DNA from: Bacteroidota bacterium
GTDB lineage: Bacteria; Bacteroidota; Bacteroidia; Bacteroidales; Dysgonomonadaceae
Length of the DNA: 64,000 nucleotides
Assembly: GCA_023388315.1 (NCBI GenBank)
Contig: JAEWGM010000017.1
Span: forward strand, 59,991-123,990
Direction of reading: 5' to 3'
Position numbers and translations under genes: made by a program. Of this stretch, positions 18,789-26,222 are shown piece by piece. The stretch's first letter is position 1. The number at the start of each line of letters is the position of its first letter. The notes under the pieces are model-generated. The model was not told the origin of the DNA and searched no databases. It saw nothing but the letters and a program-made list of their open reading frames with translations.

Positions 18789-20252
18789 TCAAAAACTCCG
18801 CCTTTCACTATCAACTATCAATCTCCCGTGTTCAAAATCATATCCCGTAATGCTGCGCAGCCCGAAGTAAAGGCTCCAATAGTTCTGCAATTCGCGGATA
18901 TAGGCGCGTTGCGACCGGTCTTTTTCGGCAATGGCGGCGTTTAAGTCCAACACGGTGGATTTGCCCAACAGATAGAGCCGATAGGCTACATCGCTGCGGC
19001 GGTTGGCGCGTTCGGCGGTTTTTTGCGCTATCATCGCTTTTCCCGCCTGTAAGTTAAACTGTTTTACCATTTTTATAACGTTGGCTTCGAAATCGGTGCG
19101 CGCCTGCGCCACATCAATCTTTATTTTTTCGAGGTTGCTTTTCGCCACTTCCACCCTGCCTTTTCCAACTCCCCAATCCACCAACGGAATGCGGATGCCG
19201 AGGCTTACCAACTGTTGGTCGAGCGGATGCCGATACGCTTCGCGCAGCAAATCGTTGGTCTGTGTCAGTCCGAATTGCACATACAAATCGGCTTTCAATC
19301 CGCGCGAAGCCTTTGCTCGCGCCACATCGCTTTCGCCTTGCAACTGCATCAGATAAAAACGTTCGATGTCGGGGCTGTATCGTCGGGCAAAACTCAGCGC
19401 CTCTTCCACCGGAACGGCGAAGTCGGGAATATCTTCGCTCAGCGTTACAACAATCTCCACGTTCTCGTTGATGCCCAAAAAACTGCGCAAATCCTGTATG
19501 CGGTCGTCCATTTCGATGCGCGCGTTCAGTTTATTGGTTTGCTCCGTGAGGTAGTTGATTTCCAGTTGCAGCATTTCGTTTTCGGTGATGGTGCCGATAT
19601 CGTATCTGCCTTTGGCGTACCTGAAAAGCGTGTCGGCGGCGGCGTAATTGTGCTCAGCCGAGGCGAGGTCGCTTTGTGCCGTTGCCAGTCCGAAGAATTT
19701 CATCGCCGTGTTTGCCGAAACCAGTTCGAGCGTTTCCAGATATGCTTTTTGTGCCTGCGTATATCGCTTTGGCTCAATCTTTTTGTCCCATTTCAGGCGG
19801 TTGTATCCGAACAGATTTTGCGAATAACCCATCACAACGGGTGTGGATTTGTACGAAATTTTCTTATCCGAAAAAACATCCAGCCGCTGCAATCCCGACT
19901 GCACAAAGATGCTTCCGCCCAAAAACGATATGTTTTGATTGATGGTAAGATTTCCGTCGTTGAGCAGTTGATTGCGGTGGACAAAACTGTCGCTTCCGTC
20001 GGGCATCGTGATGGGACTGATGCTTCGGTTGAGCGACGAAACGGAATTGAACGTCAAGCTCGGCAGATAATCCGCTTTGAACGACCGCCAATTCCAATAT
20101 GCCGCCCGATACTGATGGCGTGCTGCCACCGCTTGCGGTGATTGTTCGCGGGCAAGCGCAATGGCTTCGTCCAAAGATAGCCGAAGCGTGTCTTGCGCTT
20201 GTAATTGCCCTATCGCGAACAACAAAAGAATGAGAGAGAGTGTGTGTTTCAT
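18789..20252 (-). CDS. TolC family outer-membrane efflux protein
   Basis: A 487-residue protein with a signal peptide (MKHTLSLILLLFAIGQLQAQ) and the two-repeat OEP architecture: long amphipathic helices rich in Ala, Gln and Arg, for example LSLDEAIALAREQSPQAVAA at the mature N-terminus and the second-repeat beta turn LGIRIPLVDWGVGKGRVEVA near residue 345. Trimeric TolC proteins form the outer-membrane exit duct and trans-periplasmic tunnel. It shares strand with the adaptor, permease and ATPase genes and was probably the head of that operon before the DUF4143 gene entered. Its start is 20 residues before the predicted cleavage site. Confidence 0.93.
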   Translation of the reverse strand: MKHTLSLILLLFAIGQLQAQDTLRLSLDEAIALAREQSPQAVAARHQYRAAYWNWRSFKADYLPSLTFNSVSSLNRSISPITMPDGSDSFVHRNQLLNDGNLTINQNISFLGGSIFVQSGLQRLDVFSDKKISYKSTPVVMGYSQNLFGYNRLKWDKKIEPKRYTQAQKAYLETLELVSANTAMKFFGLATAQSDLASAEHNYAAADTLFRYAKGRYDIGTITENEMLQLEINYLTEQTNKLNARIEMDDRIQDLRSFLGINENVEIVVTLSEDIPDFAVPVEEALSFARRYSPDIERFYLMQLQGESDVARAKASRGLKADLYVQFGLTQTNDLLREAYRHPLDQQLVSLGIRIPLVDWGVGKGRVEVAKSNLEKIKIDVAQARTDFEANVIKMVKQFNLQAGKAMIAQKTAERANRRSDVAYRLYLLGKSTVLDLNAAIAEKDRSQRAYIRELQNYWSLYFGLRSITGYDFEHGRLIVDSERRSF

Positions 20253-20335
20253 ATAAAAAAGTATAGCAAAAGCAGTGCCAAGTGGCTAATTAATTTATTA
20301 TTAGCGATTTGTGTGAATATTAAAATTTAAAATAA

Positions 20336-20370
20336 GTGCGGATTCGCACAAACTAGGTGCGGGTTCGCAC
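20336..20370. promoter_or_regulatory. Two tandem 14-bp palindromes, GTGCG-N4-CGCAC
   Basis: GTGCG-GATT-CGCAC (20336-20349) and GTGCG-GGTT-CGCAC (20357-20370) are spaced 21 bases, two helical turns, upstream of tolC. A plus-strand TATATTTG box follows at 20394-20401 without an obvious gene start nearby. They look like operators. The 400-base spacer between tolC and the next gene also holds a CACAGAG-type repeat (20420-20456) and the 22-bp array listed below. Confidence 0.5.
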
Positions 20371-20521
20371 ATGATTTTTTGAGATTATTGTTGTATATTT
20401 GTCGTCGTGGTGTGGGAATTTTCTCTGTGCCATCTCTGTGAGCTCTGTGTAACAGAAATACTATGTTATTTCAAAGTTGAATGGCTGTTATTTCAAAATT
20501 GAGGTTGTACAATTTTAAAAC

Positions 20522-20609
20522 AATATGTGTGCAAATTTAAAATTTAGTTTGTGTAAATTTAAAATACATATTGTGCAAATTTAAAATTTAGTTTGTGTAA
20601 ATTTAAAAT
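20522..20609 (+). repeat. Four 22-bp tandem direct repeats (iteron-like) before DUF4143 copy B
   Basis: Units occupy 20522-20543, 20544-20565, 20566-20587 and 20588-20609. All share the end TGT(G)(C/T)AAATTTAAAAT; units 2 and 4 are identical and 1 and 3 alike, giving an A-B-A-B order. A partial unit (TTGTACAATTTTAAAACA) precedes them. The last unit contains the -33 TTTG of the promoter. A 22-bp period places sites on the same face of the helix. Confidence 0.75.
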
Positions 20610-20623
20610 ATATGCTATCTTTG
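20592..20623 (+). promoter_or_regulatory. Promoter of DUF4143 copy B, TTTG-N20-TATCTTTG
   Basis: TTTG (20592-20595) lies inside the last 22-bp repeat, followed by a 20-base spacer and TATCTTTG (20616-20623), 30 bases before the ATG. The overlap implies control by whatever binds the repeats. Confidence 0.7.
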
Positions 20624-20653
20624 CATCGGAAATGAATTTAAAATAAGTGAATT

Positions 20654-21814
20654 ATGTTGGTTCAACGGGAAATAGTGAACGCAATGAAACAGTTGGTCAA
20701 TAAGTTTCCTATTCTTGCGCTTACAGGACCACGACAATCGGGTAAAACAACCTTGTTAAAATTGATGTTCCCGGATTACAGATATGTAAATTTAGAAAAT
20801 CCGGACACGCAAAATTTTGCCGAAACCGATCCGCGAAACTTTTTAGAGCAATACGATAAATTTGTTATTTTTGACGAGGTTCAGCGAGTACCGCACTTGT
20901 TTTCATACATCCAGTCTATTGTTGATGAGAGTGGAATGATGGGACAATTTGTATTTTCGGGTTCGCAAAACTTTCATCTAATGCAGAACATTACCCAAAG
21001 TTTGGCGGGCAGGGTTGCTATTTTTCGGCTATTCCCATTCGATTTTCAGGAATTGCGAAGTGTGGATTTACTTCAAAAAGAATACACGACGCATTTAATC
21101 AAAGGATTTTATCCTGCGATTTACGATCGAAATATCAAACCAATTGACTACTATCCGAATTATATTGAGACTTATATTCAACGTGATGTAAGTGAGTTGG
21201 TTGCTATTCAAGATATGAGCCTATTTCGAAAGTTTTTGGCATTATGCGCAACAAGAGCAGGACAACTCTTGAATATGAGCGGTTTAGCAAAAGAGTGCGG
21301 CATATCGTCTCCCACTGTAAAAGCTTGGTTATCTGCTTTAGAAAACAGTTACATCGTTTTCTTGTTGCAACCGTACTACAAAAACTTCAGTAAACGAATT
21401 ACGAAATCGCCTAAACTTTATTTTTACGATACCGGATTATTGTCTCATCTTTTAAAAATAAACGATGTATCTAAAATGAATAATCAGTCCATAAAAGGCG
21501 CATTGTTTGAAAATATGATTGTTGCGGAATACGTAAAACGTATGCATCATAAAAACCAGAGACAAGTCGACCCATGGTTTTGGCGTGATTCTCATGGTAA
21601 TGAGGTTGATTTGCTTATTGAAAAAACCGAACAAACTGAAATTGTAGAAATAAAAGCCACGCAAACCATAATGCCTGATTTATTCAAGGGATTAAATTAT
21701 TTTGCCGATTTGGATAAAGAACAAAGTTTCACGAAAACACTTGTATATGGTGGTAACGATTATCAAAAACGATCTGTTGTGGATGTAGTGCCATGGTTTG
21801 AGTTTGGGAAATAA
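20654..21814 (+). CDS. AAA ATPase with winged helix and DUF4143 nuclease-like domain (copy B)
   Basis: A 386-residue member of the same family as the protein at 17533-18687 but from a different branch. It has Walker A GPRQSGKTT (about 22-30), Walker B FVIFDEVQRVP (about 73-83), the sensor FVFSGSQNFHLMQNITQSLA, an HTH candidate AKECGISSPTVKAWLSALE near residue 215, a KSPKLYFYDTGLLSHLL segment, and the C-terminal GNEVDLLIE with VEIKATQT (D...ExK). It lies between tolC and the response regulator genes. Biochemical role is unknown. The branch difference from copy A argues for independent acquisition, not local duplication. Confidence 0.87.
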   Translation: MLVQREIVNAMKQLVNKFPILALTGPRQSGKTTLLKLMFPDYRYVNLENPDTQNFAETDPRNFLEQYDKFVIFDEVQRVPHLFSYIQSIVDESGMMGQFVFSGSQNFHLMQNITQSLAGRVAIFRLFPFDFQELRSVDLLQKEYTTHLIKGFYPAIYDRNIKPIDYYPNYIETYIQRDVSELVAIQDMSLFRKFLALCATRAGQLLNMSGLAKECGISSPTVKAWLSALENSYIVFLLQPYYKNFSKRITKSPKLYFYDTGLLSHLLKINDVSKMNNQSIKGALFENMIVAEYVKRMHHKNQRQVDPWFWRDSHGNEVDLLIEKTEQTEIVEIKATQTIMPDLFKGLNYFADLDKEQSFTKTLVYGGNDYQKRSVVDVVPWFEFGK

Positions 21815-21888
21815 TTGGGAATAATACCAAATGTCAAAGTGCGGAGTAAAATGCTGCCAAAAACGGAAGTAAATTAGAAATAAAAACT

Positions 21889-21978
21889 TATTAATCCGCC
21901 CTTTCAGGACGCAATTTTTATCTTTCAATCTAACCCAAGGCGTTGCCGTTGGGCTAAATTAAATGGCTTTAAGCCAAT
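21889..21978. repeat. REP-like palindromic intergenic element
   Basis: The spacer before the response regulator carries CCGCCCTTTCAGGACG, an AACCCAAGGC...GCCGTTGGGCT hairpin (21932-21954) and the palindrome TGGCTTTAAGCCA (21964-21976). Such strings of CCTTTCAGG and GTTGGGCTAAATTA are common dispersed elements in Bacteroidota genomes, often linked to IS200-like REP-associated transposases; none is in the window. Confidence 0.4.
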
Positions 21979-22019
21979 TATCGCTATTATTAAACTCTGT
22001 GAGAAATTATTCATCAACA

Positions 22020-23378
22020 ATGCAAAAAACCGGCAAAATCCTTATCGTAGATGACAACGAAGACATCCTCTTCGCGCTAAACATCCTGCTACAACCGCAC
22101 GTGGAAAAAGTGAAAGTTACCACACAACCCGAACGGATCGAGCATTTTATCGCCACGTTCCAACCCGATGTGATTTTGCTCGACATGAATTTCCACAAAG
22201 ACGCCAGTAGCGGACAAGAAGGCTTCTTTTGGCTGCAAAAAATCCGCGAAATGGACGCTGACGCGGTGGTAATATTTATCACCGCTTATGGGGATACCGA
22301 AAAGGCAGTGAAAGCCATAAAAGCCGGCGCCACCGATTTTATTCCCAAACCGTGGCCCAAAGACAAATTGCTGGCCACTGTGTCTTCGGCGGTGAAGTTG
22401 CGCCGTAGCCGAACGCAAGTTTCGCAACTCAAACAACAGGTGGCGGCGTTTGAAAGCAATCGCGCGTTTCCCGAAATTATCGGCGAAAGTGAAGCAATGC
22501 GCTCGTTGTTTGAAACCGTTGAAAAACTCAAAAACACAGATGCCAACATCCTGATTTTGGGCGAAAACGGCACAGGTAAAGATTTGGTTGCCAATCTGCT
22601 CTATTGTAGCTCGCCACGTGCCGACAAACCGTTTGTGCATATTGATTTGGGCGCCATCCCCGAAACGTTGTTCGAAAGCGAACTCTTCGGACACGAAAAA
22701 GGCGCGTTCACCGATGCCAAAAAAGAAAAAACAGGCAGGTTTGAAATTGCATCGGGCGGCACACTTTTTCTCGATGAAATTGGCAACCTCACGCCTGCCA
22801 CGCAAATGAAGCTGCTCACGGCAATAGAAAAACAACAGATTATGCGCCTTGGCGGCACCGCACCCATACACATAAACGTACGTTTGCTTTGCGCCACCAA
22901 CGCCGATATTCACGCAATGGTGGATAGGGGTGAATTCCGTCAAGATTTGCTCTACCGTATAAACACCATTGAACTGCATATTCCACCGCTTCGTGAGCGC
23001 GACAAAGACATTGAACTGCTGGCCGACTACTTTTTGCATCGTTTCGCGAAAAAATATAAAAAAGACATTCGCGGCATTTCCCCTTCCGCTTTGCGAAAAC
23101 TCAACGCCTATCCCTGGCCGGGCAACGTGCGGGAGTTGCAACACGCAATGGAACGTGCCGTAATTCTCTCCAACGGATACGTTCTTAACTCCGATGATTT
23201 CCTACTCACGCCCATTTCTTCGAGAAAGAAAACCGAAATGCTGAACTTGGAAGCGTTGGAGAAAAAAGCCATCGAGCAAGCTTTGAAACAGAGTGACGGA
23301 AACCTAAACCAAGCAGCCAACTTATTGGGAATTTCGCGTTTTGCCTTGTATAGGAAAATAGAGAAAAACAGCAAATAA
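22020..23378 (+). CDS. NtrC/AtoC-type sigma-54-dependent response regulator
   Basis: A 452-residue three-domain regulator. The receiver (about 1-125) has the acidic pair in ILIVDDNED and the phosphate-accepting Asp in VILLDMNF; the AAA+ domain (about 150-380) has Walker A GENGTGKD, the sigma-54 contact loop GAFTDA (a variant of GAFTGA), and GGTLFLDEIGNL; the C-terminal Fis-type HTH is NLNQAANLLGISRFALYRKI. The start at 22020 (MQKTGKILIVDD) is chosen over an upstream in-frame ATG whose residues come from repeat-like sequence. With the kinase gene 86 bases downstream it forms a two-component pair, probably controlling the adjacent efflux genes. Confidence 0.95.
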   Translation: MQKTGKILIVDDNEDILFALNILLQPHVEKVKVTTQPERIEHFIATFQPDVILLDMNFHKDASSGQEGFFWLQKIREMDADAVVIFITAYGDTEKAVKAIKAGATDFIPKPWPKDKLLATVSSAVKLRRSRTQVSQLKQQVAAFESNRAFPEIIGESEAMRSLFETVEKLKNTDANILILGENGTGKDLVANLLYCSSPRADKPFVHIDLGAIPETLFESELFGHEKGAFTDAKKEKTGRFEIASGGTLFLDEIGNLTPATQMKLLTAIEKQQIMRLGGTAPIHINVRLLCATNADIHAMVDRGEFRQDLLYRINTIELHIPPLRERDKDIELLADYFLHRFAKKYKKDIRGISPSALRKLNAYPWPGNVRELQHAMERAVILSNGYVLNSDDFLLTPISSRKKTEMLNLEALEKKAIEQALKQSDGNLNQAANLLGISRFALYRKIEKNSK

Positions 23379-23382
23379 ATGA

Positions 23383-23443
23383 AAATTCAGTCAGTATAAT
23401 GACGCAATTTATGCAAATTCAGTCAATACGATGACTATATTTG
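23383..23443 (+). promoter_or_regulatory. Tandem operator-like repeats and -7 box before the histidine kinase gene
   Basis: AAATTCAGTCA-type sequence occurs at 23383 and again at 23415, 32 bases apart. Each copy contains the palindrome GTCA-N6-TGAC (23390-23403 and 23422-23435). The second palindrome abuts TATATTTG (23436-23443). The kinase therefore probably has its own regulated promoter in addition to read-through from the regulator gene. Confidence 0.5.
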
Positions 23444-23464
23444 CAAAATTAATCGCTGCAAGAG

Positions 23465-24460
23465 ATGAAAATCAATTCTAAATACCTCTTTATTCTCAAG
23501 ATAGCATCCGTTTTGTTGCTATCGCTTTTGGGCGCATGGTTATTTTTGAAAGAGTTGTATTTTTCAACGATTTTGGTTTTTATTGCCATCACGAGTGTGG
23601 CGATTTCGATGTATTACGACAGGAAAAGGTTGGTTTCGCGCATGGAACGAATGATTTCCGGCATCAGAAATTCCGATTTTTCGCTGCATTTTCCCGAAAA
23701 AGACAAAAAAGACGAACTTCACCGCTTATCTAAAGAGATGGACGAAGCGTTGCAAATTTTCCGCAATCAGGCGCAAAGTTCAATGATGGACGAGGCGGAA
23801 ACCGAAGCGTGGCAAAAACTCATCAGTGTGCTAACGCACGAAATTATGAACAGCATCGCGCCCATTATTTCCTTGTCTGAAACGCTTAGCCAGACTGCCG
23901 AAACCGATTTACCGACGAACGAAGATTACCAGATAATGAAACGTGCCATGCAAACCATTCATCGGCGGGGTGAAGGACTGCTCGTTTTTGTGGAGAACTA
24001 TCGGAAATTGACAAAAATACCCGAGCCGACAATTTTGCCCATCCGAATGCACGTTATGCTCGCCTCGTTGCAAAGCCTTGTTGCGGCCGATAATATCCGG
24101 TTTTCGTTTACCTGCTATCCCGAAGAATTGGTGTTGCGTGCCGACCAAAATATGTTGGAACAAATTTTGATTAACCTACTGCGAAACGCTTACGACGCCA
24201 CAAAAGAAAAAACAGATGCGAAAATAAAAGTTAGAGCGGAACAAATTGGCGAAGAAATTCATATTGCCGTTATTGACAACGGAACGGGAATTTCGCCCGA
24301 GGCCATCGATAAAATTTTCATCCCGTTTTACACCACCAAAACCAAAGGCTCGGGCATTGGGTTGAGCCTGAGCCGTCAAATGATGCTGCGTCATAAAGGG
24401 CGAATCGTCGTTGAATCGGACAATAAAGGAAGCCGCGTAACACTGGTTTTTCCGCAATAA
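23465..24460 (+). CDS. Sensor histidine kinase
   Basis: A 331-residue membrane kinase. Two N-terminal spans (about 8-28 and 32-50) are separated by a very short loop, so there is no periplasmic sensor domain. A linker coiled coil (about 60-110) leads to the H box SVLTHEIMNSIAPI (His near residue 125), the N box LINLLRNAYDAT, the G1 box AVIDNGTGISPEAID and the G2 box TKGSGIGLSLSRQMM. It should phosphorylate the response regulator encoded just upstream. The lack of a periplasmic domain suggests sensing within the membrane or through a partner such as a transporter. Confidence 0.94.
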   Translation: MKINSKYLFILKIASVLLLSLLGAWLFLKELYFSTILVFIAITSVAISMYYDRKRLVSRMERMISGIRNSDFSLHFPEKDKKDELHRLSKEMDEALQIFRNQAQSSMMDEAETEAWQKLISVLTHEIMNSIAPIISLSETLSQTAETDLPTNEDYQIMKRAMQTIHRRGEGLLVFVENYRKLTKIPEPTILPIRMHVMLASLQSLVAADNIRFSFTCYPEELVLRADQNMLEQILINLLRNAYDATKEKTDAKIKVRAEQIGEEIHIAVIDNGTGISPEAIDKIFIPFYTTKTKGSGIGLSLSRQMMLRHKGRIVVESDNKGSRVTLVFPQ

Positions 24461-24497
24461 AACACAATATCTGTCTGCAAAAAACGTTGTAGCTGTA

Positions 24498-25202
24498 ATG
24501 AAAAAAATCATCGGTTTATTTTTCGTGTTTTCAATGGGATGTTCAGCGTTGTTCGCGCAAGTGCAAAAATTAAAAAATCAGCCTTATGCCGACCAGCGAT
24601 TGTTTCATTTGGGATTCACGTTGGGTTTTCACACGCAAGACCTTATTTTAACACATTCGGGTTTTGTGAACGATAACGGCGAGGTGTGGTTCGCGGAAAT
24701 CCCATCTTACTCACCGGGATTCAACGTGGGCATCATCGGCGATGTGTATGTGAACCGGTTTATGAACCTGCGTCTCTCTCCCACCCTGCAATTGGGCAAT
24801 AAAAACTTCGTCTTCAAGGAACAAGCATCGGCTGAGGAATTTAAAACCAACCTGAGAAACAACTATATTTCGGTGCCGCTGCACATGAAACTTGCGGCCG
24901 ACAGAATCAATAATTATCGCCCCTATTTTCTTGTTGGCGGATATGGACGGCTGGAGCTGGCGGCGAAAAAAAACCGCCCGATTTTGTTAAAACCAATCGA
25001 TTATGGGATTGAAATCGGCTTTGGGTGCGATTTTTATTTGCCGTTGTTCAAGTTGTCGCCGGAACTAAAATTCGGTTTCGGGCTGGTGAACGCACTGCCA
25101 AAAGACCGAAGCGATCTGATTGAAGAAGATTTGCAGAAATATCCGCGCGCGCTTTCTAAAGCCACGCACCGAACCATCACGTTGAGTTTTAATTTTGAGT
25201 GA
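24498..25202 (+). CDS. PorT-like outer-membrane beta-barrel protein
   Basis: A 234-residue protein with a signal peptide (cleavage near ALFAQ) and alternating beta-strand pattern ending in Phe, as in outer-membrane barrels. HLGFTLGFHTQDL near the N-terminus and NYISVPLHMKLAADRINNYR with PYFLVGGYGR resemble PorT, a component needed for type IX secretion in Bacteroidota. It follows the kinase by 37 bases and overlaps the converging glycosyltransferase gene by 14 bases. PorT genes usually lie elsewhere (often beside ubiE), so it could also be a general PorT-fold barrel; the family call is stronger than the secretion role. Confidence 0.65.
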   Translation: MKKIIGLFFVFSMGCSALFAQVQKLKNQPYADQRLFHLGFTLGFHTQDLILTHSGFVNDNGEVWFAEIPSYSPGFNVGIIGDVYVNRFMNLRLSPTLQLGNKNFVFKEQASAEEFKTNLRNNYISVPLHMKLAADRINNYRPYFLVGGYGRLELAAKKNRPILLKPIDYGIEIGFGCDFYLPLFKLSPELKFGFGLVNALPKDRSDLIEEDLQKYPRALSKATHRTITLSFNFE

Positions 25203-26220
25203 AACCGCGAAGAGAAGCGTACGTTTTTCTTCCCCGCGCATAGAAATTCCACAAAATGCTGCCCTTAAATTGGGTGGAAATCTTTTCTGCTATTGTTTTC
25301 TTTAAATTTTCATCTCTATCGTGCTTAAAATGAGTCCTCATCGATAGAAAATCTTTATGAGCTTTCACCACCGCATTCGCGTTTCCGAACTTGCCCTTTA
25401 ATAATAAGTGAATATAAGCCAACACGTCCAGTACAAATCGCACGATAAAAATGATTATCAAACTGTTGCGTGGTACGTTTTTGTACAACATCAACAGGTT
25501 ATTGCGGAAATTCAGGTATGTTTTTCGGGGATTTTCCGCGCTTAACGACGCGCCGCCCACGTGATACACAACAGATGAAGGCACGCACATTACTCTTCGT
25601 CCGCGGGCGTTCAGGCGCCAGCATAAATCAATTTCTTCCATATGCGCGAAGAAACGGGCGTCTAATCCGCCGGCAGCGAAATAGTCTTTTCGGCGTATGC
25701 ACAAACACGCGCCGGTAGCCCAAAAAATGGGAATTTCGGTGTCGTATTGCGCCGCGTCTTCTTCCACCACTTCCAAAATGCGGCCTCTGCAAAAAGGATA
25801 TCCGTAGCAGTCGATAAAACCGCCGGCAGCACCCGCATATTCAAAATGTTGTTTATCGCGATACGAGCGTATTTTGGGTTGCACGGCCGCCACATCGGGG
25901 CGCGAATCCATAAACGTCACCAGCGTTTGAATCCATCCGGGCGTGGTTTCCACATCGGAATTTAGCAAGACCAAATATTCGGCATCAACTTGCTGTAATG
26001 CTTTGTTATAACCTTCGGCAAATCCGTAGTTTTTATCGAGTAAAATGAGAGGCACATCAGGGAAACGCGATTGCAAAAACGCCACCGAATCATCCGATGA
26101 ACCGTTGTCGGCCACCACCACCCCGCACTCATCCGATAAAGAATGCTCCAACACCGTGGGTAAAAATTGCTCCAGCAATTTGCGGCCGTTCCAATTGAGT
26201 ATAACAACGGATGTTTTCAT
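25189..26220 (-). CDS. Glycosyltransferase family 2
   Basis: A 343-residue GT-A enzyme beginning MKTSVVILNWNGRKLLEQFL. It carries GVVVADNGSSDDSVAFLQ (nucleotide-binding loop), LVLLNSDVETTPGWIQTLV (DxD-like metal site as NSD), the FWATGACLCIRRKDYFAAGG acceptor-side segment and AHMEEIDLCWRLNARG (the ED motif). The family resembles rhamnosyltransferases acting on envelope glycans. A hydrophobic segment near residue 255-280 may anchor it. The start at 26220, three bases after the acyltransferase stop, is preferred to one at 26277 that would overlap that gene. It is the third gene of the mtaB operon. Confidence 0.9.
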   Translation of the reverse strand: MKTSVVILNWNGRKLLEQFLPTVLEHSLSDECGVVVADNGSSDDSVAFLQSRFPDVPLILLDKNYGFAEGYNKALQQVDAEYLVLLNSDVETTPGWIQTLVTFMDSRPDVAAVQPKIRSYRDKQHFEYAGAAGGFIDCYGYPFCRGRILEVVEEDAAQYDTEIPIFWATGACLCIRRKDYFAAGGLDARFFAHMEEIDLCWRLNARGRRVMCVPSSVVYHVGGASLSAENPRKTYLNFRNNLLMLYKNVPRNSLIIIFIVRFVLDVLAYIHLLLKGKFGNANAVVKAHKDFLSMRTHFKHDRDENLKKTIAEKISTQFKGSILWNFYARGRKTYASLRGFTQN

Positions 26221-26222
26221 TT

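Noticed and set aside
19215..20141. 308-codon plus-strand ORF
   Set aside because: It is antisense to the tolC gene and its product is low-complexity without recognisable motifs.
20336..20370. Twin palindromes as a two-repeat CRISPR
   Set aside because: The repeats are only 14 bp with a 7-bp gap, too short for CRISPR repeats and spacers.
20522..20609. 22-bp direct repeats as a small CRISPR array
   Set aside because: Units are joined end to end with no unique spacers, and no cas gene is near. They overlap a promoter, which fits operator sites.
22089..23144. 351-codon minus-strand ORF
   Set aside because: It lies fully opposite the response regulator gene, whose domains are unmistakable, and its translation shows no domain.
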